Assembly: GCA_033764445.1 (NCBI GenBank) | Contig: JANRIZ010000073.1 | Span: forward strand, 1 to 11,634 | Direction of reading: 5' to 3' | DNA length: 11,634 nucleotides | From: JANRIZ01 sp033764445 | Lineage (GTDB): Bacteria > Verrucomicrobiota > Verrucomicrobiia > JAWXBN01 | In this document: one piece after another, positions 6,712 through 11,634 of the stretch | Position numbering within the stretch: position 1 is the first letter of the stretch | Layout: every line of letters starts with the position of its first letter | Program-made: the position numbers and the translations under genes | Notes under the pieces: model-generated | The model's database searches: none | What the model saw: only the letters and a program-made list of their open reading frames with translations | Told to the model about the DNA's origin: nothing

Positions 6712-7575
6712 ATGCTCGCGACATTGAATGACATGCTGCCTGCCATGGCGACCCAACCCCGGGCCATTGCCCATTGCAATGTCTGGGGCTATGAGGATGC
6801 GCGGGCCGTGGTGGAGGCGGCGGAGGCCATGAATTGTCCCGTGATCCTCGGGCTGAACCGGCTGGCGGTGGAGCACATGGGCGTGGAGGTGTTGGCGGGT
6901 ATTTTGCGTCCGATCGGCAAAAACGCGCGTGTACCGGTGTGCATACACCTGGATCACGGCAAGGATTTGGAGACAGCCGTGGCGGCGATGGAGGCCGGAT
7001 TTACCTCTGTGATGTATGACGGATCGCAATGGCCGTTGGAGGAGAATATAGCCCGCACACGGGAGGTGGTTGCCGAAGCCCGCAAGCGGGGTCTTTCGGT
7101 GGAAGGGGAAGTCGGTTCGGTGCCCTATTCCGACATGCCCGGAGCCGCCAAAAACATGAAAAGCGATCCGCAGGAAGTGGCGCGGTTTGCTGCGGAAACC
7201 GGGGTTGTGGCCGTGGCAATCTCCATCGGGAATGTTCACCGGTTGGAGACAGAAAAAGTGGATTTGGAATTTGACCGTCTCGAGGCGATCCAACGGGAGA
7301 CATCCACCCCTCTGGTGTTACATGGGGCGTCCGGAGTGCGGGAGACGGACTGGTCCCGCCTGAGGGCTTCGCGGATTGCCAAGGTCAATTTTGGAACCAC
7401 TTTGCGTCAGGCTTTCATGAGGGAGCTCCGGCATCAAATCGCCGACCAGCCCACCCAACTGGACCGCGTCCGCCTTTTCCGCCCCTGCATGGAAAAGGTC
7501 CGGGACGAGGCCTGGCGCATCTTTTTGCTGTTGGGACATCAAGCCCCGGTGGCGGCAACGGAAGGGAGGGGATGA
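6712..7575 (+). CDS. iolJ: Class II aldolase, 6-phospho-5-dehydro-2-deoxy-D-gluconate aldolase type (IolJ)
   Basis: This zinc-dependent class II fructose-bisphosphate-aldolase-family enzyme has 287 residues. In the inositol pathway (EC 4.1.2.29) it cleaves the IolC product to dihydroxyacetone phosphate and malonate semialdehyde. Visible motifs are HLDHG with catalytic Asp81 and Zn ligand His82, MYDGSQWPLEENI (101-113), EGEVG with Glu133, SIGNVH with His176 and VLHGASG with His204. A phosphate-binding KVNFGTTLRQAF segment follows. The usual class II text after the second Zn histidine is H-G; here His176 is followed by R-L-E. This lies near the metal and phosphate site and may reflect substrate change. 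A role on fructose-1,6- or tagatose-1,6-bisphosphate is possible from family alone, but position between iolC and iolB argues for IolJ. It overlaps iolB by 4 bases. Confidence 0.88.
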   Translation: MLATLNDMLPAMATQPRAIAHCNVWGYEDARAVVEAAEAMNCPVILGLNRLAVEHMGVEVLAGILRPIGKNARVPVCIHLDHGKDLETAVAAMEAGFTSVMYDGSQWPLEENIARTREVVAEARKRGLSVEGEVGSVPYSDMPGAAKNMKSDPQEVARFAAETGVVAVAISIGNVHRLETEKVDLEFDRLEAIQRETSTPLVLHGASGVRETDWSRLRASRIAKVNFGTTLRQAFMRELRHQIADQPTQLDRVRLFRPCMEKVRDEAWRIFLLLGHQAPVAATEGRG

Positions 7576-8384
7576 TGAGCCGATTGGTTGTCAAAAAAAC
7601 CGGACCCGGTCCGGATGGAAACACGATCCGCATTACTCCGGCCAGTGCCGGTTGGAAATATGTCGGTTTTGAAGCCTACACACTGCGATCCGGGCAATCC
7701 CTGTCGCGGACAACCGAGGGCAATGAAGTGTGTCTGGTGGTGTTGACCGGGCGGGTGACTGTCGTTTCCGGTCCGGATCGCTGGGAAAATATTGGGGAAC
7801 GGATGTCCGTGTTTGAGGGGAAACGGCCCTACGCCGTGTTGTTGCCGCCCGGGCGGGAGTGGACCGTGGAACCGTTGACGGACGCCGAGGTGGCCGTGTG
7901 CAGTGCCCCGGCGGAAAAGAAAACCCCGGCGCGTCTCATTACGCCCGGTCAGATGAGTGTGGAACACCGGGGTGCCGGGAACATGACCCGGGTGGTGCAC
8001 AATATCCTCCCTGAAAATGAACCGGCGGAAAGCCTGCTGGTCGTTGAAGTGTTCGTGAATGACGGGTGTTGGTCGGGATACCCCCCTCACAAACACGACG
8101 AGTCAAATCTGCCTGTGGAGTCCTATTTGGAGGAGACATACTATCACAAGTTGAATCCCGCGGATGGTTTTGCCCTGATGAGCGCCTACAAATCGGATGG
8201 AACAATGGATGAAGGCATCGTCGTGCGCGATGGGAATGCCGTCTTGGTGCCGTGTGGATTTCACCCCTTGGTGGCCCCCCCCGGACACAAGGTGTATTTT
8301 ATCAATGTCATGGCAGGTCCTGTCAGGACTTGGAGGTTTTTCATCGATCCGGTGTGTCTTGCCGCGGTGGGAGGGGGCAAATGA
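7572..8384 (+). CDS. iolB: 5-deoxy-glucuronate isomerase (IolB)
   Basis: This bicupin isomerase (EC 5.3.1.30) converts 5-deoxy-D-glucuronate from IolD into 5-dehydro-2-deoxy-D-gluconate for IolC. The 270-residue length is typical. The second cupin holds the family signature: WSGYPPHKHDES with His173 and His175, YLEETYYH with Glu187 or Glu188, and His231 in CGFHPLV, the set expected to bind the metal. The N-terminal half is a weaker cupin. ATG 7575 is an alternative start that is better spaced from GGGAGGGG at 7564-7571; ATG 7572 gives the ATGA overlap with iolJ. Its end overlaps the next gene by the same ATGA arrangement, so iolB is translationally tied to the ligase that follows. Confidence 0.94.
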   Translation: MMSRLVVKKTGPGPDGNTIRITPASAGWKYVGFEAYTLRSGQSLSRTTEGNEVCLVVLTGRVTVVSGPDRWENIGERMSVFEGKRPYAVLLPPGREWTVEPLTDAEVAVCSAPAEKKTPARLITPGQMSVEHRGAGNMTRVVHNILPENEPAESLLVVEVFVNDGCWSGYPPHKHDESNLPVESYLEETYYHKLNPADGFALMSAYKSDGTMDEGIVVRDGNAVLVPCGFHPLVAPPGHKVYFINVMAGPVRTWRFFIDPVCLAAVGGGK

Positions 8385-10207
8385 CATCCATTCCCATGCT
8401 TGATCGGAGTAGCATCCGGCAAACGAATATTCACTGGCTCATGGGACAGGCGGGTGTGGATACCGTCGAGGCACTTTATGCATGGACGATTGCGGACAAG
8501 GCACGATTCTGGCAGGTGATGTCAGACCGACTCAATCTCTCCTTCAAAACATCCCCGAAGACGACTCTTGATGCGACGAACCTGGAAATGCCGCAATGGT
8601 TTCCCGGTGCGAGCCTCAACATTGTGGACAGTTGTTTTCAGTCGCCTCACGAAGCTCGTGCGATTCTTTCATCTGACGAAGCCGGGCATGAACAAACCGT
8701 CAGCTGGGCGGAACTTGCCGGTCGTGTCCGACAATTCTCCATGGGCCTCGTTCGAGCGGGCCATCAACCGGGCGATCGGATCGGAATATTCATGTCTCTC
8801 AATATTGAGGCTGTCATCGCTTACCTCGGCATCATTCACTCCGGATGTGTGGCAGTGACAGTGGCTGATAGTTTTGCGGCTTCCGAGATTTCGGCTCGTC
8901 TCCATTTGGCCGGGGTGACGCGTGTGGTGACCCAGTCACATGTGCTGCGGGCCGGCAAGTATTTGGAGTTGTTCGAGCGATTGAAGGTTGCAGGCGGGCC
9001 TGCTGCCGTGGTCGTCATCACGAAAGCTGGAGCAGAATCGGAATTGCGTTCCGAGGATACGGTTTGGGAGGACTTTCTGAATGCCGGGGAGGCCAGCGAA
9101 TCCTGCCCCCGTGCTCCTCACGACGCAAATACCATCCTTTTTTCCTCCGGCACGACGGGAGCTCCGAAGGCGATCATTTGGGATCACACCACACCGGTCA
9201 AGTCAGCGGTGGATGGCCACTTGCATCACGATATCCGCCCGGGAGACGTCGTGTGCTGGCCGACAAACCTTGGCTGGATGATGGGTCCGTGGCTGTTGTA
9301 TGCCGCTTTTATGAACCGGGCTTCCGTGGCACTTTATGACGGTGCGCCACATACCGCGGGCTTTGGACAATTCGTTCAAAAGTCCGGTGTGACGATGTTG
9401 GGTGTTGTTCCCAGTCTTGTGGCGGCCTGGCGGGCCGCCGGATGCATGCAGGCATGCGATTGGTCGCGGATTCGTGCGTTCAGTTCGACTGGTGAATGTT
9501 CCAATGCGGGGGACATGGCCTGGTTGTCTGCATTGGGTGGGGGTGCGCCGGTGATTGAATACTGCGGTGGTACGGAAGTCGGGGGGGGGTATATCTCGGG
9601 AACCGTCGTGCAGCAATTTGAGCCAGGAGCGTTCACAACGCCCGCCTTCGGAACGGAGATGGTGTTGCTGGATGAGGAGGGACGCGAGACAGACAATGGT
9701 GAAGTCTTTCTGGTGCCTCCGGCGATTGGTCTTTCACGCGAATTGATCAATGCGGATCATCATGCGGTTTATTACGAAGGCACCCCGTTTCGGAAAGCCG
9801 GCGAGATTTTGCGTCGGCACGGGGACCGCATCGAACGTCGGCAGGACGGATATTATGTGGCGCACGGACGTGTGGATGACTGCATGAATCTTGGTGGTAT
9901 CAAGGTCAGTTCCGCGCAGTTGGAGTCGGTGGTTTCGGGAACAGAAGGACTCAGGGAATCCGCCGCAGTCGCCGTTCCTCCTCCAGGGGGCGGGCCGGGC
10001 CTGCTGATCTTTTTTGTCGTCGGGCAGCCCGGTTTCTCGCGGACCCCGGACCAATGGCGCCAGGAGATGCAGCATCGCATCCGCGAGGGCTTGAATCCGT
10101 TGTTTAAAATTCACGAGGTGGTTGTGGTTGACAAGCTTCCCCGAACCGCCTCCAACAAGGTGACGCGCCGGATTCTGCGCAAGAACTACGAGGAGAATGT
10201 GAAATGA
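8381..10207 (+). CDS. AMP-forming acyl-CoA synthetase, AAE17/AAE18-like
   Basis: This ANL-superfamily ligase has 608 residues and is predicted to activate a small carboxylate with ATP and CoA. The start at 8381 is chosen for the ATGA overlap with iolB and GGGAGGGGG just upstream; the open frame extends 43 codons further inside iolB but that is not needed. The phosphate loop SSGTTGAPK spans 255-263, a YCGGTE motif follows, GRVDDCMNLGGIK (496-508) is the hinge region, and PRTASNK carries the adenylation lysine, Lys593. The LGWMMGPWLLYAAF and ECSNAGDMAWLS-like stretches resemble, from memory, plant peroxisomal acyl-activating enzymes 17/18 more than acetyl-CoA synthetase proper or acetoacetyl-CoA synthetase. 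The natural substrate of that group is unsettled. Paired with a thiolase, acetoacetate or a malonate-semialdehyde-derived acid are candidates. GC at third positions looks lower than in the iol genes. Confidence 0.88.
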   Translation: MTSIPMLDRSSIRQTNIHWLMGQAGVDTVEALYAWTIADKARFWQVMSDRLNLSFKTSPKTTLDATNLEMPQWFPGASLNIVDSCFQSPHEARAILSSDEAGHEQTVSWAELAGRVRQFSMGLVRAGHQPGDRIGIFMSLNIEAVIAYLGIIHSGCVAVTVADSFAASEISARLHLAGVTRVVTQSHVLRAGKYLELFERLKVAGGPAAVVVITKAGAESELRSEDTVWEDFLNAGEASESCPRAPHDANTILFSSGTTGAPKAIIWDHTTPVKSAVDGHLHHDIRPGDVVCWPTNLGWMMGPWLLYAAFMNRASVALYDGAPHTAGFGQFVQKSGVTMLGVVPSLVAAWRAAGCMQACDWSRIRAFSSTGECSNAGDMAWLSALGGGAPVIEYCGGTEVGGGYISGTVVQQFEPGAFTTPAFGTEMVLLDEEGRETDNGEVFLVPPAIGLSRELINADHHAVYYEGTPFRKAGEILRRHGDRIERRQDGYYVAHGRVDDCMNLGGIKVSSAQLESVVSGTEGLRESAAVAVPPPGGGPGLLIFFVVGQPGFSRTPDQWRQEMQHRIREGLNPLFKIHEVVVVDKLPRTASNKVTRRILRKNYEENVK

Positions 10208-11388
10208 AAAATACCGTTGTCATCACAAGTGCCGTCAGAACGCCCATCGGGTCTTTCGGTGGAACACTCAAGGATATACCGGCATCGGCTCTGGGGGCTA
10301 TTGTATTAAAGGAGGCATTGGTTCGCAGTCAGTTGCAGGGAGGGGATGTCTCGCAGGTTGTGATGGGGCAGATTTATACTGCCGGTGCGGGGGCGAATCC
10401 CGCGCGCCAGGCGGCCATGGCTGCAGGAGTTCCAAAGGAAATTCCGGCGACGACGGTCAATATGGTTTGCGGATCGGGTTTGCGGGCCGTGGAAGTCGGA
10501 ACGTGGGCCATCCTTGGCGGTCAGGCGGATGTGGTACTGGCGGGGGGAATGGAAAGCATGTCTTCCGCGCCATATCTCCTTCCTCATCTGCGTTGGGGAA
10601 AGCGCATGGGGCATGACAAGGCCGTGGATTCACTGATTCATGACGCGCTGTGGGATTGTTTTAATGACTATCATATGGGTGTGACTGCGGAAAATCTTGC
10701 CAAAGAGTATGCGGTCACTCGCGAGGATCAGGATCGTTTTGCCTTGCAGAGTCACCAGCGGGCGGATGCCGCTCACAAAGCGGGCCGATTTACCAAAGAA
10801 ATCGTCCCCATCGAAGTGACGGGGAAAAAAGGTGCTATGACCGTGTTCGGTTCTGACGAACATCCCCGTCCGGACACAAGTTTGGAAAAACTGGCGACAC
10901 TCAAGCCCTCCTTTGACAAGTCGGGTACGGTCACGGCGGGTAATTCCTCGGGCATCAATGATGGTGCCGCTGCCGTGGTCGTGATGTCTGGTGAAGCCGC
11001 TCAAGCGCGGGGCATCATTCCACTGGCCCGCATCGTTGCAACCAAATCGGTTGGTGTAGAGCCTTCACGCATGGGCATTGGGCCGGCCATGGCGATTCGT
11101 GCGATGTTGGCCGAACAGGGACTGACAATCTCTGATATCGATCTGATGGAGGTCAATGAGGCTTTTGCCGCTCAAACCTTGGCCGTTGGCCGTGAGCTTG
11201 GTTGGGACGAAGCCCGGGTGAATGTGAACGGAGGAGCCATTGCCCTGGGGCATCCGGTGGGGGCCAGCGGTTGTCGCGTATTGGTCACTCTTCTTCATGA
11301 AATGCAGAAACGTCAATCACGGCGTGGCATTGCGGCCCTGTGTATCGGCGGTGGCATGGGGATCGCCATGCTGGTTGAAAAGGTATGA
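10204..11388 (+). CDS. Acetyl-CoA acetyltransferase-type thiolase
   Basis: This is a thiolase of 394 residues, the usual length for the biosynthetic/acetoacetyl-CoA class (EC 2.3.1.9). It catalyses reversible cleavage of a 3-oxoacyl-CoA by CoA. The acylated nucleophile is Cys89 in NMVCGSGLRAV. The NEAFAAQ motif follows, then His350 in GGAIALGHPVGASG and the acid-base Cys380 in ALCIGGGMG, so all three catalytic residues are present. No transmembrane or targeting sequence is visible. The start overlaps the ligase stop by ATGA, and the pair is probably one functional unit: the ligase makes an acyl-CoA and the thiolase cleaves or condenses it. It is likely the last gene of the operon. No T-tract terminator was found directly after it. 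Confidence 0.93.
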   Translation: MKNTVVITSAVRTPIGSFGGTLKDIPASALGAIVLKEALVRSQLQGGDVSQVVMGQIYTAGAGANPARQAAMAAGVPKEIPATTVNMVCGSGLRAVEVGTWAILGGQADVVLAGGMESMSSAPYLLPHLRWGKRMGHDKAVDSLIHDALWDCFNDYHMGVTAENLAKEYAVTREDQDRFALQSHQRADAAHKAGRFTKEIVPIEVTGKKGAMTVFGSDEHPRPDTSLEKLATLKPSFDKSGTVTAGNSSGINDGAAAVVVMSGEAAQARGIIPLARIVATKSVGVEPSRMGIGPAMAIRAMLAEQGLTISDIDLMEVNEAFAAQTLAVGRELGWDEARVNVNGGAIALGHPVGASGCRVLVTLLHEMQKRQSRRGIAALCIGGGMGIAMLVEKV

Positions 11389-11466
11389 TCAAAAGACCAG
11401 ATGAACAGGATGTTTTTTCCACTGGGGGCACTGGGAGGATGGAGAGAACCCTCCCCGTGTGGCTGA
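11389..11466. other. Gap after the thiolase with a weak hairpin candidate
   Basis: GGGAGG at 11433-11438 can pair with CCTCCC at 11450-11455 across an 11-base loop, but no T run follows. A T6 run at 11413-11418 comes before the hairpin, not after it. A direct repeat, CACTGGG, flanks a GG at about 11420-11435. No promoter or RNA gene is evident. Confidence 0.3.
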
Positions 11467-11634
11467 ATGATCTCCGACGGCGCAGGAAACCGGCTCGTGA
11501 CCGCGGGAGGCACCTTCAGCCTCAATGTCCTCGCCCACGCCCTCACCCCGCAACGGCCCTGTCTGGCCGGGGAAATTGAGGTGTTTGATTCGAACTACTT
11601 CATCCGGGTGAAGGTGGCCCGGATCAATTCCAGA
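11467..11634 (+). CDS. Partial hypothetical protein running off the 3' edge
   Basis: An open frame of 56 codons begins with ATG directly after an in-frame TGA (11464-11466) and stays open to the window end. About four of five third positions are G or C, as in the well-supported genes near the window start, which supports real coding. The visible residues include NRLVTAGGTFSLNVLAHAL, a CLAGEIEVFDSNYFIRVKV stretch and a basic end. I recognise no family. There is no close Shine-Dalgarno; GGGAGGATGGAG lies about 22-34 bases upstream. The true start could therefore differ. Confidence 0.45.
   Translation, partial: MISDGAGNRLVTAGGTFSLNVLAHALTPQRPCLAGEIEVFDSNYFIRVKVARINSR

Noticed and set aside
5827..7293. 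488-codon open frame on the - strand
   Set aside because: It is antisense to iolC and iolJ, low in complexity of motif content and rich in His, Arg, Pro and Gln. It is a compositional shadow.
8252..8380. N-terminal extension of the acyl-CoA synthetase
   Set aside because: These 43 codons lie inside iolB in another frame and encode nothing like the family's N-terminus. ATG 8381 has a strong Shine-Dalgarno and the same ATGA overlap as its neighbours.
1..11634. tRNA, rRNA, CRISPR array, insertion sequence or attachment site
   Set aside because: No cloverleaf, rRNA-like core, regularly spaced repeats, transposase motifs or terminal inverted repeats were found by reading both strands.

Overview
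The window is a gene-dense, high-GC stretch of bacterial accessory metabolism with every called gene on the + strand. Its core is a myo-inositol catabolic operon: iolD, iolE-like, iolC, iolJ and iolB. Shine-Dalgarno sites are uneven, strong before some genes and absent before others. The taxon cannot be fixed from this sequence. A Gram-negative, carbohydrate-degrading bacterium fits, and a Verrucomicrobia-like lineage is only a guess.

Layout. Positions 1-193 hold the C-terminal end of a protein resembling GH116/GBA2-type glycosidases, followed 4 bases later by a small five-helix EamA/DMT membrane protein (198-641). A gap of about 190 bases has an inverted repeat and a weak promoter-like pair. 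An AraC-family regulator follows (836-1834), then a 97-base gap. The next ORF (1932-2852) is a chimera: about 190 residues of an HpcH/HpaI aldolase run in frame into about 110 C-terminal residues of an aldehyde dehydrogenase. Then come iolD (2877-4763), iolE-like (4805-5704), iolC (5701-6705), iolJ-like (6712-7575) and iolB (7572-8384). The train continues with an acyl-CoA synthetase of the plant AAE17/AAE18 type (8381-10207) and an acetyl-CoA acetyltransferase-type thiolase (10204-11388). A partial, unrecognised ORF runs off the 3' end.

How the genes work together. IolE dehydrates 2-keto-myo-inositol, IolD hydrolyses the resulting trione, and IolB isomerises 5-deoxy-glucuronate. IolC phosphorylates 5-dehydro-2-deoxy-D-gluconate, and IolJ cleaves the product to dihydroxyacetone phosphate and malonate semialdehyde. 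Neither IolG (inositol dehydrogenase) nor an intact IolA (malonate/methylmalonate semialdehyde dehydrogenase) is in the window. Where IolA is expected, the operon ends in an acyl-CoA ligase plus thiolase, coupled to iolB by ATGA overlaps. This suggests a non-standard ending for the three-carbon branch, but the substrate is inference. The AraC regulator is the obvious candidate controller, instead of the usual DeoR- or RpiR-type inositol regulators.

The most unusual observations are the aldolase-ALDH chimera, which is either a deletion scar or an assembly join, and the appended ligase-thiolase pair, which has visibly lower GC at third codon positions than the iol genes.
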